Below are positions 1-6,695 of a DNA stretch of 20,684 nucleotides, piece after piece (the stretch's first letter is position 1; each line of letters begins with the position of its first letter). This DNA comes from UBA5972 sp964637875 (GTDB taxonomy: Bacteria; Pseudomonadota; Alphaproteobacteria; Rhodobacterales; Rhodobacteraceae). The stretch is from contig CAZWXK010000046.1 in the NCBI GenBank assembly GCA_964637875.1, forward strand, positions 1-20,684, written 5' to 3'. The notes beneath the pieces are model-generated. The model was not told the origin of the DNA. It was given only the letters and a program-made list of their open reading frames with translations, and made no database searches. Made by a program: the position numbers and the translations under genes.

Positions 1-6
1 GGGGTT

Positions 7-20
7 TTGACTTGCATCAT
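7..20 (+). promoter_or_regulatory. possible FNR/FnrL-type box upstream of the usp gene
   Basis: The sequence reads TTGAC-TTGC-ATCAT, matching 8 of 10 informative positions of the FNR-family consensus TTGAT-N4-ATCAA. Its centre is at 13.5. A possible -10 (TAGATG, 43-48) would place transcription start near 55, so the box would sit at about -41.5, the classical class II activator position. Universal stress protein genes are known FNR-type targets in several proteobacteria. The match is by eye, and the -10 is weak. Confidence 0.45.
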
Positions 21-76
21 GGCAGCGCAGAGTGCAGCCTCGTAGATGTCAGGCAAGAGATCAGAGGAGACCTGCA

Positions 77-484
77 ATGTTCGACCATATCCTTGTTCCG
101 ATCGCACTCGATCACGGGGCAAATACTGCACGCGCAATCGAGATCGCCCTGCGTCTGAAAAAGGAGGGCGGCCGAATCACCGCGCTGACCGTGATCGAGG
201 AAGTGCCGCCCTATATCGCGCAATACATCCCCGAGGGGCAGATGGAAAAGAATCTCGACGAGGCACGTGCCCAGCTCATGGCCGAAATCGGCGGCGTAGC
301 CGGGGTACATGCGGATGTCATCATCGGGCATGCGGGAATCTCGATCACCGAATATGCGGAAAACAAGGGCGTGGATCTGATCGTGATTGCCTCGCACCGG
401 CCGGGGCTGCAGGACTATTTCCTGGGCTCGACCGCCGCGCGCGTGGTCCGGCACGCCAACTGTTCGGTTCACGTGGTGCGCTGA
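77..484 (+). CDS. universal stress protein, UspF/UspG-like
   Basis: A 135-residue single-domain Usp (Rossmann-like, adenine nucleotide-binding fold), a soluble cytoplasmic protein thought to aid survival under energy or oxygen stress. The N-terminus MFDHILVPIAL is the first beta strand of the family. The end, IASHRPGLQDYFLGS followed by VVRHANCSVHVVR, closely resembles the E. coli UspF C-terminus (SHRP, LGS, VVRHA.CSV.VVR). The GxxG-9x-GS nucleotide loop therefore has the UspF variant form rather than the glycine-rich form. The ATG at 77 follows a good ribosome-binding site (AGAGGAGA, 62-69); a GTG at 32 is in frame but lacks support. The gene stands alone. A possible FNR-type box upstream suggests low-oxygen induction, and a repeat-type terminator follows the stop. 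Confidence 0.9.
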   Translation: MFDHILVPIALDHGANTARAIEIALRLKKEGGRITALTVIEEVPPYIAQYIPEGQMEKNLDEARAQLMAEIGGVAGVHADVIIGHAGISITEYAENKGVDLIVIASHRPGLQDYFLGSTAARVVRHANCSVHVVR

Positions 485-488
485 GGCC

Positions 489-516
489 TCGGGGCGGACC
501 CGCGGCTTCTTCTTTG
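489..516 (+). terminator. possible terminator of the usp gene
   Basis: A short GC-rich hairpin (CGGG 490-493, loop GCGGA, CCCG 499-502) lies just after the usp stop. It is followed closely by the pyrimidine tract CTTCTTCTTT (506-515), which belongs to the recurrent intergenic repeat. The tract is not a pure U-run, so termination strength is uncertain. Confidence 0.4.
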
Positions 517-527
517 TCCAAATACTC
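506..527 (-). repeat. intergenic repeat, copy A (GTATTTG-CAAAGAAGAAG family)
   Basis: Read on the minus strand this is GAGTATTTG, then GA, then CAAAGAAGAAG. On the plus strand CTTCTTCTTTG begins 21 bases after the usp stop. It forms an inverted pair with copy B at 591-613. The same word recurs at 2084-2105 and 7793-7814, always intergenic. Confidence 0.75.
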
Positions 528-561
528 CCGCCGGAGGCGCCCGCCATTTCCGACGGCGCAG

Positions 562-582
562 GCGGGGGCTGTCTGCCCCCGC
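562..582. other. perfect GC-rich hairpin between repeat copies A and B
   Basis: GCGGGGGC (562-569) and GCCCCCGC (575-582) are perfect complements around a five-base TGTCT loop. The hairpin sits between the two inverted repeat copies, so the 506-613 interval can fold as a long stem with an inner stem-loop. There is no U-run directly after it. Confidence 0.7.
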
Positions 583-590
583 ACCCCCGA

Positions 591-613
591 GAGTATTTGA
601 CGCAAAGAAGAAG
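591..613 (+). repeat. intergenic repeat, copy B
   Basis: The sequence is GAGTATTTG, then ACG, then CAAAGAAGAAG, preceded by CACCCCCGA. It is inverted relative to copy A (506-527), matching over about 21 of 23 positions with one inserted base. It is the only copy whose AAGAAGAAG end faces a gene start (rimO, 45 bases away) rather than a stop. Confidence 0.75.
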
Positions 614-658
614 GCGGCATCTTTCATCATCGCATGGCGTGGCCTATAGATGCGCGCC

Positions 659-2047
659 ATGACAGACAATCCACCCGACCTGCGCCCCGACATCGCGCGC
701 GCCCGCATTCCCGAAACCCGCCGCGCGGGCCAGCCTGCAATCGGCATGGTCAGCCTGGGCTGCCCCAAGGCGCTGGTGGACAGCGAGCGGATACTGACGC
801 GCCTGCGGGCCGAGGGCTATGCCATCAGCCCCGATTATGCGGGCGCGGATGCGGTCATTGTCAACACCTGCGGCTTTCTGGACAGCGCCAAGGCCGAAAG
901 CCTGGCCGCAATCGGCGAGGCGCTGGCCGAAAACGGGCGGGTGGTCGTGACCGGTTGTCTGGGGGCGGAACCCGAATTCATCACCGGCGCGCATCCGCAG
1001 GTGCTGGCCGTGACCGGCGCGCATCAATATGAACAGGTGATCGACGCGGTGCATCAGGCGGTGCCGCCCAGGCCGGACCCCTTTGTCGATCTGTTGCCCG
1101 CCGGCGGGGTGCGGCTGACGCCGCGCCATTATGCCTATCTGAAGATTTCCGAAGGCTGCAATCACAAATGCCGGTTCTGCATCATCCCCGACATGCGCGG
1201 GCGTCTGGTCAGCCGGCCGGCGCACGCGGTGATCCGCGAGGCGGAAAGGCTGGTGGAAAGCGGCGTGCGCGAGTTGCTGGTAATCAGCCAGGACAGCTCG
1301 GCCTATGGGGTGGACATTCGCCATGCCGAGGAACGCGGACATCGCGCCCATATCACCGATCTGGCGCGCGACCTGGGCGGGCTGGGTGCCTGGGTGCGGC
1401 TGCACTATATCTATCCCTATCCGCATGTGCGCGATCTGATCCCGCTGATGGGGCAGATATCCGAATCCGGCGGGATGGTGCTGCCCTATCTGGACATTCC
1501 GTTCCAGCATGCGCATCCGGATGTCTTGCGCCGCATGGCGCGGCCGGCGGCCAGCGCAAGGGTGCTGGACGAGATCGCATGCTGGCGCAAGATCTGCCCC
1601 GATATCGTGCTGCGCTCGACCTTCATCGTCGGCTATCCGGGCGAGACCGAGGACGAGTTCAACTTTCTGCTGGACTGGCTGGACGAGGCGCAGCTCGATC
1701 GGGTGGGGTGTTTCAAGTACGAAAACGTGGCCGGGGCGCGATCGAACGATCTGCCGGGCCATGTGGCCGAAGAGGTCAAGCAGGACCGCTGGGAACGGTT
1801 CATGGCGCGCGCGCAGGAGATCTCGGCGCGCAAGCTGGCGCGCAAACTTGGCCAGCGGTTGCAGGTGATCGTGGACGAGGTGGACGAGCAAGGCGCCACC
1901 TGCCGCACATGGGCGGACGCGCCCGATATCGACGGCAATCTGTTCATCGACGAGGGATTCGAAGGATTGAACCCTGGTGACATCGTTTCGGTCGAGGTGG
2001 ATGAGGCCGGGGAATATGATCTGTGGGGGCGGCTGGTTCAGCCGTGA
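659..2047 (+). CDS. rimO: ribosomal protein S12 methylthiotransferase RimO
   Basis: A radical-SAM methylthiotransferase that adds a methylthio group to the beta-carbon of an aspartate in ribosomal protein S12. Numbering from the ATG at 659 (462 residues), the N-terminal MTTase domain carries the three cluster cysteines at about 35 (VSLGCPKALVDSE), 71 (VNTCGFLD) and 100 (VTGCLGAE). The radical-SAM motif CNHKCRFC lies at about 167-174. The C-terminal ~65 residues form the TRAM RNA-binding domain. The SLGCPK-LVDSE signature separates RimO from the tRNA enzyme MiaB. An in-frame ATG at 650 would add three residues. No clear Shine-Dalgarno precedes either, so the start is uncertain by nine bases. 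It stands alone and converges on pheS, and a hairpin starts right after the stop. Confidence 0.96.
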   Translation: MTDNPPDLRPDIARARIPETRRAGQPAIGMVSLGCPKALVDSERILTRLRAEGYAISPDYAGADAVIVNTCGFLDSAKAESLAAIGEALAENGRVVVTGCLGAEPEFITGAHPQVLAVTGAHQYEQVIDAVHQAVPPRPDPFVDLLPAGGVRLTPRHYAYLKISEGCNHKCRFCIIPDMRGRLVSRPAHAVIREAERLVESGVRELLVISQDSSAYGVDIRHAEERGHRAHITDLARDLGGLGAWVRLHYIYPYPHVRDLIPLMGQISESGGMVLPYLDIPFQHAHPDVLRRMARPAASARVLDEIACWRKICPDIVLRSTFIVGYPGETEDEFNFLLDWLDEAQLDRVGCFKYENVAGARSNDLPGHVAEEVKQDRWERFMARAQEISARKLARKLGQRLQVIVDEVDEQGATCRTWADAPDIDGNLFIDEGFEGLNPGDIVSVEVDEAGEYDLWGRLVQP

Positions 2048-2062
2048 GGGGGCGCTGCCCCC
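2048..2062 (+). terminator. hairpin directly after the rimO stop
   Basis: GGGGGC (2048-2053) and GCCCCC (2057-2062) form a perfect short stem beginning at the first base after the rimO stop. No U-tract follows immediately. It may terminate together with repeat copy C downstream, or simply stabilise the 3' end. Confidence 0.4.
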
Positions 2063-2083
2063 GTCGCTGGCGCGACTCCCCCG

Positions 2084-2105
2084 GCGTATTTGGGCAAAGA
2101 AGAAG
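2084..2105 (+). repeat. intergenic repeat, copy C
   Basis: The sequence is GCGTATTTG, then GG, then CAAAGAAGAAG, preceded by CTCCCCCG. It lies in the short gap between the convergent genes rimO and pheS. On the pheS strand it reads CTTCTTCTTTG, beginning 17 bases after the pheS stop. Confidence 0.75.
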
Positions 2106-2117
2106 GCAGCGGGCTGC
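2090..2117 (-). terminator. possible terminator of pheS
   Basis: On the minus strand, a small stem GCAG-CCCG-CTGC (2117-2106) is followed directly by CTTCTTCTTT, the arrangement seen after the usp gene. The stem is only four to five base pairs. Confidence 0.4.
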
Positions 2118-2122
2118 GCCTG

Positions 2123-3217
2123 TCAGCCGCTGAGGCCGCCATGCAGATTGGGCTGGGCCAGCGCCGCGAAACCGTAGTGGCGCAGCCAGCGCAGATCGCT
2201 GTCGAAGAAGGCGCGCAGATCGGGGATGCCGTATTTCAGCATGGCCAGCCGGTCGATGCCGATGCCGAAGGCAAAGCCCTGCCATTCATCGGGGTCGATG
2301 CCGCCGGCGCGCAGCACCTTGGGGTGCACCATGCCCGAGCCGAGGATTTCCATCCAGTCGTCGCCCTCGCCGACCTTGAGCTGGCCGCCCTCCCACGAGC
2401 AGCGCAGATCGACCTCGGCCGAGGGTTCGGTAAAGGGGAAATGGGATGCGCGAAAGCGCAGTTCCACATGATCGACCTCGAAGAAGGCGCGGCAGAATTC
2501 CTCGAGCACCCATTTGAGGTTGGCCATGGAGATGTCGCGGTCGATGGCAAGACCCTCGACCTGGTGGAACATGGGGGTGTGGGTCTGGTCGTAATCGGCG
2601 CGATAGACGCGGCCCGGCGCGATGATGCGGGTCGGTGCGCCGGCCTTTTGCATGTGACGGATCTGGACCGGGCTGGTATGGGTGCGCAGCACATGGGGCG
2701 GGCGGTCGTCATCATCGCCCTTGTGCATGTAGAAGGTATCCATTTCCGTGCGCGTCGGATGTTCGGGCGGGATGTTGAGGGCGTCGAAATTGTACCAGTC
2801 ATCCTCGACCTGGGGGCCTTCGGCGACGGCAAAGCCGAGATCGGCAAAGATGGCGATGATTTCCTCGGTCACCTGGCTGACCGGGTGGATCGTGCCCTGG
2901 CGCCGGGGCCGGCCGGGCAGCGTGACGTCAAGCCACTCGTTTTTCAGGCGCTCTTCCAGCGCGGCGTCGGCAAGCGCGGCCTTGCGGGCGGTGAGTGCTG
3001 CGTTGATTTCGGCCTTGAGCGCGTTCAGCGCGGGGCCGGCGAGTTTGCGCTGATCCGGCGTCATCTTGCCCAGTTCGCGCATTTTCAGGCTGATCTCGCC
3101 CTTCTTGCCCAGCGCGGCCAGGCGCACGGATTCGAGCGCGGCCTCATCCGAGGCGGCAGAGATTTCCTGGAGATACCTGTTCCTGAGCGCGTCAAGGCCG
3201 TCCATGTCGTCATCCAT
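2123..3217 (-). CDS. pheS: phenylalanine-tRNA ligase alpha subunit
   Basis: The catalytic alpha subunit of the (alpha-beta)2 phenylalanyl-tRNA synthetase, which charges tRNA-Phe in the cytoplasm. The 364 residues show an N-terminal tRNA-binding coiled coil (about 1-90), class II motif 2 around 203-222 (RVYRADYDQTHTPMFHQVEG) and motif 3 around 314-333 (GFAFGIGIDRLAMLKYGIPD). The body ends as usual at about RWLRHYGF (residues 343-350), followed by a 14-residue tail. The start at 3217 has little Shine-Dalgarno; the ATG at 3205 is a possible alternative. pheT does not follow: the next gene downstream is the convergent rimO. A thioesterase gene separates pheS from rpmI-rplT, unlike the common infC-rpmI-rplT-pheST order. 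Confidence 0.97.
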   Translation of the reverse strand: MDDDMDGLDALRNRYLQEISAASDEAALESVRLAALGKKGEISLKMRELGKMTPDQRKLAGPALNALKAEINAALTARKAALADAALEERLKNEWLDVTLPGRPRRQGTIHPVSQVTEEIIAIFADLGFAVAEGPQVEDDWYNFDALNIPPEHPTRTEMDTFYMHKGDDDDRPPHVLRTHTSPVQIRHMQKAGAPTRIIAPGRVYRADYDQTHTPMFHQVEGLAIDRDISMANLKWVLEEFCRAFFEVDHVELRFRASHFPFTEPSAEVDLRCSWEGGQLKVGEGDDWMEILGSGMVHPKVLRAGGIDPDEWQGFAFGIGIDRLAMLKYGIPDLRAFFDSDLRWLRHYGFAALAQPNLHGGLSG

Positions 3218-3240
3218 TCACGAGTTTCGCGTTGGGCTTG

Positions 3241-3269
3241 GTGCTAGCCATTGAGGGCGGGGATTGCAA
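3241..3269 (-). promoter_or_regulatory. pheS: candidate promoter of pheS
   Basis: On the minus strand, TTGCAA (3269-3264) lies 17 bases before TAGCAC (3246-3241), giving a predicted transcript start near 3234 and a short leader of about 17 bases. Both boxes are partial matches to sigma-70 consensus. The 150-base gap between pheS and the thioesterase (3218-3369) makes a separate pheS promoter reasonable. I see no attenuator or leader peptide there. Confidence 0.3.
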
Positions 3270-3369
3270 GGGGTGCCACCCGGACATGGCGCAGATGGCT
3301 GGATTCGGCCCGACGCGCAACCGAGGACAGGCGCCCCGGGGCGGAGAACATGCAATGACAGCGACCACC

Positions 3370-3813
3370 CTACCCCCGCAGGTCGATCACCATCATTGTC
3401 GCGGTCATGCTGGCGATCAGTTTCTCGCCCCCATCGCGCAGCGCCCAGAGGCGGCCCTCGGCGACGATGATGCTGCGCCCCGGTTTCAGCACCTCGGCAC
3501 CGGCACGAAAGCGCGTCCCCAGGCCGGCCGACAGGAAATTGGTCTTGAATTCTATGGTGGTGATCCCCTTGCCGGCGGGCAGCAGGGTGACGGCGGCAAA
3601 GCCGCAGGCGGTATCGAGCAGCGCCGCGATGGCACCGCCATGCAACCCGCCATGCTGTTGCAGCAGATGGTCGCCGAAATCCTGTTCGACGGTGATGCGG
3701 CCCGGGGCGACCTCGGTCAGATCTGCACCAAAGCTCTGCATCAGGCCCTGATCGGCGAAAGCCTGGCGGATATGGGTTTCGAAATCGGGGTTGCGGGGTT
3801 CAAAAACGGTCAT
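3370..3813 (-). CDS. PaaI-family hotdog-fold thioesterase
   Basis: A 147-residue single hotdog domain of the PaaI/YbgC-like acyl-CoA thioesterase group, which hydrolyses acyl- or aryl-CoA thioesters in the cytoplasm. The helix-start motif HGGLHGGAIAALLDTACGFAA (split around residues 54-74) carries the typical HGG and the aspartate at about 67. The strand motif TIEFKTNFLSAG is also typical. The ATG at 3813 has a GAGG eight bases upstream. The frame stays open further upstream, but that stretch runs through the rplT terminator, so it is not coding. It lies between rplT and pheS. The substrate cannot be read from the sequence, and no phenylacetate genes are nearby. Confidence 0.85.
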   Translation of the reverse strand: MTVFEPRNPDFETHIRQAFADQGLMQSFGADLTEVAPGRITVEQDFGDHLLQQHGGLHGGAIAALLDTACGFAAVTLLPAGKGITTIEFKTNFLSAGLGTRFRAGAEVLKPGRSIIVAEGRLWALRDGGEKLIASMTATMMVIDLRG

Positions 3814-3832
3814 GGCGTGCCTCGTTGCAGAC

Positions 3833-3864
3833 AGGAAAAACCCGCGCCCTTGCGGACGCGGGTT
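3833..3864 (-). terminator. intrinsic terminator after rplT
   Basis: On the minus strand, AACCCGCG (3864-3857) pairs perfectly with CGCGGGTT (3846-3839) around a ten-base loop, and a run of five T follows (TTTTTCCT). It lies 26 bases past the rplT stop. This is the clearest rho-independent terminator in the window and ends the rpmI-rplT unit before the thioesterase start. Confidence 0.85.
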
Positions 3865-3889
3865 CGGGTAATCTTCATGCGGGCATTGC

Positions 3890-4252
3890 TCAGCCCAGCG
3901 CGGCCTTGGCCTGGCTGACGATCGTGGCAAAGGCCTCGGGTTCGTTCACGGCGAGATCGGCCAGAACCTTGCGATCGACCTCGATCCCGGCCTTGCCGAG
4001 ACCGTTGATGAAACGCGAATAGGTCAGCTGGTCGTCCTGGGCGCGCACAGCGGCATTGATCCGCTGGATCCACAGGGCGCGGAAATTGCGCTTGCGCTGC
4101 TTGCGATCGCGGGTTGCGTACTGGTTGGCCTTGTCGACCGCCTGCTTGGCGGTGCGGAAGGCGTTCTTGCGACGGCCATAATAGCCCTTGGCGGCCTTGA
4201 TGACCTTCTTGTGGCGGGCGTGCGCGGCCGCGCCTCCTTTGACTCGTGACAT
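3890..4252 (-). CDS. rplT: 50S ribosomal protein L20
   Basis: A 120-residue L20, the usual length. It is an early-assembling 23S rRNA-binding protein of the large subunit. The very basic N-terminal half, with HARHKKVIKAAKGYYGRRKN and FRALWIQRINAAVR, is diagnostic. The start at 4252 has an AGGAGG eight bases upstream that overlaps the rpmI stop (TGAGGAGG), so translation of the two genes is probably coupled. In E. coli L20 represses its own operon; whether it does so here is not visible. Confidence 0.98.
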   Translation of the reverse strand: MSRVKGGAAAHARHKKVIKAAKGYYGRRKNAFRTAKQAVDKANQYATRDRKQRKRNFRALWIQRINAAVRAQDDQLTYSRFINGLGKAGIEVDRKVLADLAVNEPEAFATIVSQAKAALG

Positions 4253-4265
4253 TGTTCAGGCCTCC

Positions 4266-4466
4266 TCAGCGCGCATAGGGCATGTATTTCTTGACGATCT
4301 TTTCATCCGGCGCACTCAGCGTGGTGGTGCCACGGGCGTTGCGGATGAATTTATTGGTGCGTTTGATCATGCCGTGGCGTTTACCCGCCTGGGCGGCCCG
4401 GACGCGGCCCGTGGCCGTCATCTTGAAGCGCTTTTTCGCGCCTGACTTGGTCTTCATCTTGGGCAT
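4266..4466 (-). CDS. rpmI: 50S ribosomal protein L35
   Basis: A 66-residue L35, the usual length. It begins MPKMKTKSGAKKRFK, the diagnostic start of the family, and is rich in lysine and arginine as expected for an rRNA-binding protein. The ATG at 4466 follows a good Shine-Dalgarno (GAGGAGA). Thirteen bases separate it from rplT. infC, often the gene before rpmI, is not in the window; a small membrane protein gene and pyk lie upstream instead, so this unit likely has its own promoter in the 4467-4810 gap. Confidence 0.98.
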   Translation of the reverse strand: MPKMKTKSGAKKRFKMTATGRVRAAQAGKRHGMIKRTNKFIRNARGTTTLSAPDEKIVKKYMPYAR

Positions 4467-4543
4467 TTCCGTCTCCTCTCGCAAGGCTGTGGTCGTTGGG
4501 GCGACTCGGCAGCCCATTGCCGGCCGTCCCGTATGAGCGCGTC

Positions 4544-4572
4544 TCTATAGGCGTGCGGCCGCCGATTGGCAA
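4544..4572 (-). promoter_or_regulatory. rpmI: candidate promoter of rpmI-rplT
   Basis: On the minus strand, TTGCCA (4572-4567) lies 18 bases before TATAGA (4549-4544), a fair sigma-70 match. It predicts a start near 4537 and a leader of about 70 bases. The same bases reappear at 4699-4727 because the flanks of the N-run are duplicated, so there is probably only one real copy. Confidence 0.45.
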
Positions 4573-4598
4573 GCCCCATCGGCCGCTGTCGGCCAGCC
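4544..4598 (+). repeat. 55-base direct repeat, left copy beside the N-run
   Basis: These 55 bases end exactly at the first N and are identical to 4699-4753, which begin exactly after the last N. The match is bounded by the gap on both sides. This is what overlapping contig ends look like when joined by a fixed-length N spacer, so it is most likely an assembly artefact. Confidence 0.9.
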
Positions 4599-4698
4599 NN
4601 NNNNNNNNNNNNNNNNNNNNNNNNNNNNNNNNNNNNNNNNNNNNNNNNNNNNNNNNNNNNNNNNNNNNNNNNNNNNNNNNNNNNNNNNNNNNNNNNNN
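4599..4698. other. assembly gap (100 N)
   Basis: Exactly 100 undetermined bases between rpmI and the small membrane protein gene. The round length is a scaffolding placeholder. Because the flanks overlap by 55 bases, the true gap may be zero or negative. Confidence 0.97.
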
Positions 4699-4753
4699 TC
4701 TATAGGCGTGCGGCCGCCGATTGGCAAGCCCCATCGGCCGCTGTCGGCCAGCC
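4699..4753 (+). repeat. 55-base direct repeat, right copy beside the N-run
   Basis: Identical to 4544-4598. It contains an imperfect hairpin (GCGGCC...GAT pairing with ATCGGCCGC), which may explain why the assembly broke here. Confidence 0.9.
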
Positions 4754-4810
4754 GTCCATGCCCGGCATTGCCCCGCGGGCAGACCCGTGGCCGGCATTTC
4801 GATGTGCGGC

Positions 4811-5035
4811 TCAGTTCAGCATTCTTCCGATCACCGCGACAAAGGCCCGGGGGATGAGCTCCCAGCGCAGGCCCCCCGGGGTGATCGTCGTGCCCCACAG
4901 CAACATGCCCAGGCCGATCACGGCAACCACGCCGGCAATGCGCGGGCTGCGACCGTCGATCCAGGCCGACAGGACCGAGACCCCGGACAGAACGGTCAGG
5001 ATCGTTCCGATCACCAGAAGATAGTCGGCAGTCAT
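4811..5035 (-). CDS. small two-helix membrane protein, unknown function
   Basis: 74 residues with two hydrophobic segments, about 4-24 (YLLVIGTILTVLSGVSVLSA) and 33-50 (IAGVVAVIGLGMLLWGTT). They are separated by a short charged loop (WIDGRSPR), and a C-terminal stretch (WELIPRAFVAVIGRMLN) could be amphipathic. It is probably an inner-membrane protein. I do not recognise a named family. It lies 66 bases downstream of pyk on the same strand with no obvious terminator between, so it is probably cotranscribed with pyk. A purine-rich GGGGAGG abuts the ATG at 5035 and is unusually close for a ribosome-binding site. Coding is supported by the clean membrane pattern and the fit between neighbours. 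Confidence 0.7.
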   Translation of the reverse strand: MTADYLLVIGTILTVLSGVSVLSAWIDGRSPRIAGVVAVIGLGMLLWGTTITPGGLRWELIPRAFVAVIGRMLN

Positions 5036-5101
5036 CCTCCCCTCCCCCTTTTCTCGACAGCGCTTGCGGCCCCCGTCGCAGGCATCGGGGTGACAGGGCC
5101 C

Positions 5102-6547
5102 TCAATCCGCCTCGAAATCGTCGATATGGCGCATCTCGATGGGCGAGACGCGCAGGATGTTGGTCGTGCCCGGCATGTTGAACGGGATCCCGGCGGTGAC
5201 GACAATCGATTCGCCATCTTCGCCAAAACCGTATTCATGGGCCGCACGCGCCGCTCCGACCACGGCCATCTTGAACCGCCTGACCGCCGAGGTCATCACG
5301 CAATGCATCCCCCAGGAAAGGCACAGGCGGCGCGCGGTATCTTCCAGCGGGGTCAGCGCGATGATCGGCACGCGGGGGCGTTCGCGCGCGACCTTGAGCG
5401 CGGTCGTCCCCGAATGGGTGAAACAGCAAATCGCCTTGACCTCGGTGGTTTCGGCGATTTCGCGGGCGGCAACGGTGATGGCCTCGGCCACGGTCTTGCG
5501 TTCGGCGGTGCGCGATGCCTCGATCACGTCGCGATAGGTGGGGTCGGACTCGACCTCGATGGCGACGGCATCCATGGTGTGGACCGCCTCGACCGGATAA
5601 TCGCCGGCGGCGGATTCGGCCGACAGCATCACCGCATCGGCCCCCTCGTAGATGGCAGTGGCGACATCGGACACCTCGGCCCGGGTCGGCACGGGCGAGG
5701 CGATCATGCTTTCCATCATCTGGGTCGCCACGATGACCGGCTTGCCCGCATGGCGACAGGCCCGCACCAGGCGTTTCTGGATCGGCGGCACGTTCTGCAC
5801 CGGCAGCTCGACCCCCAGATCGCCGCGGGCCACCATGATGCCGTCGGACACATCCAGAATGCTGTCAAAGGCCTTTACCGCGGCGGGTTTCTCGATCTTC
5901 GACAGGATGGCGGCGCGGCCGGCGGCCAGTTCGCGCGCCTCGATCACGTCCTGGGCGCGCTGCACGAAGGACAGGGCCAGCCAGTCAACGCCCATCTCGC
6001 AGGCAAGTTCAAGATCGGCGCGATCCTTGTCCGACAGCGCCGCAAGCGGCAGGATCACATCGGGCACGTTCACGCCCTTGCGGTCGGAGATCTCGCCGCC
6101 AACCTCGACCCGGCAATCGGCGAAGTCATCGCCACGCGCCTTGACCCGAAGGCGGATCTTGCCGTCATTGATCAACAGGGTTTCGCCAGTGTCAATGGCT
6201 GCGAAAATCTCGGGATGCGGCAGGTTCACGCGCCGCGCATCACCGGCGGCGGGGTCGAGGTCAAGGCGGAAATCCTGCCCCTCGGTCAGCATGACCGGCC
6301 CGTCGGCAAAGACCCCGCAGCGCAGTTTCGGCCCCTGGAGGTCGGCAAGAATGGCAATCGGGCGGCCGGTTTCGGATTCGATCTTGCGGATGATGTCATG
6401 GCGTGCGCGCTGCTCGTCCTGGCTGCCATGGCTCATGTTCAGGCGAAACACGTCGGCGCCCGCGTCAAACAACGCGCGGATCATTTCCTTGTCGCTGGAG
6501 GCCGGCCCCAGCGTTGCCACGATCTTGACGTTGCGAAGCCGTCTCAT
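5102..6547 (-). CDS. pyk: pyruvate kinase
   Basis: The cytoplasmic glycolytic enzyme that transfers phosphate from phosphoenolpyruvate to ADP. The 481 residues match the usual bacterial length. Visible marks are KIVATLGPAS at the N-terminus, the FRLNMSHG substrate loop (R35, N37, S39), LQGPKLR, the active-site signature ILSKIEKPAAV with K217 and E219, and the metal-site region MVARGDLGVELP with D243. The C-terminal domain includes CCFTHSGTTALKVARERP, the usual effector-domain start. The ATG at 6547 opens directly on the conserved MRRLRNVKIV; an in-frame ATG at 6619 would add 24 unconserved residues. It diverges from the amidohydrolase gene across 148 bases, in which I see no convincing promoter. 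Confidence 0.97.
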   Translation of the reverse strand: MRRLRNVKIVATLGPASSDKEMIRALFDAGADVFRLNMSHGSQDEQRARHDIIRKIESETGRPIAILADLQGPKLRCGVFADGPVMLTEGQDFRLDLDPAAGDARRVNLPHPEIFAAIDTGETLLINDGKIRLRVKARGDDFADCRVEVGGEISDRKGVNVPDVILPLAALSDKDRADLELACEMGVDWLALSFVQRAQDVIEARELAAGRAAILSKIEKPAAVKAFDSILDVSDGIMVARGDLGVELPVQNVPPIQKRLVRACRHAGKPVIVATQMMESMIASPVPTRAEVSDVATAIYEGADAVMLSAESAAGDYPVEAVHTMDAVAIEVESDPTYRDVIEASRTAERKTVAEAITVAAREIAETTEVKAICCFTHSGTTALKVARERPRVPIIALTPLEDTARRLCLSWGMHCVMTSAVRRFKMAVVGAARAAHEYGFGEDGESIVVTAGIPFNMPGTTNILRVSPIEMRHIDDFEAD

Positions 6548-6695
6548 GCCTGCCTTGCCCTTCCTTGGAATGCCCGAACCGCGCGTTCCCCATGCGCGTT
6601 TCGCACTTGTCTGATCCAATTTCGATTATTACGCAATGCGCGTCTTGTCGCCCAGACGTTTTTGGGTGTTTATAGCGCAAATTCTTGAGGGATTC

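Noticed and set aside
4544..4753. 55-base direct repeats as a biological duplication or attachment site
   Set aside because: The copies are bounded exactly by a 100-N placeholder, which points to contig-end overlap rather than biology.
4721..6688. Long plus-strand open frame opposite pyk
   Set aside because: Antisense shadow of pyk; it also spans the small membrane protein gene and the duplicated gap flank.
6548..6695. Divergent pyk/amidohydrolase promoters (for example TTGTCG at 6645 with TATAGC at 6671)
   Set aside because: Spacing is 20 bases and the -35 is weak; no pair was convincing enough to list.
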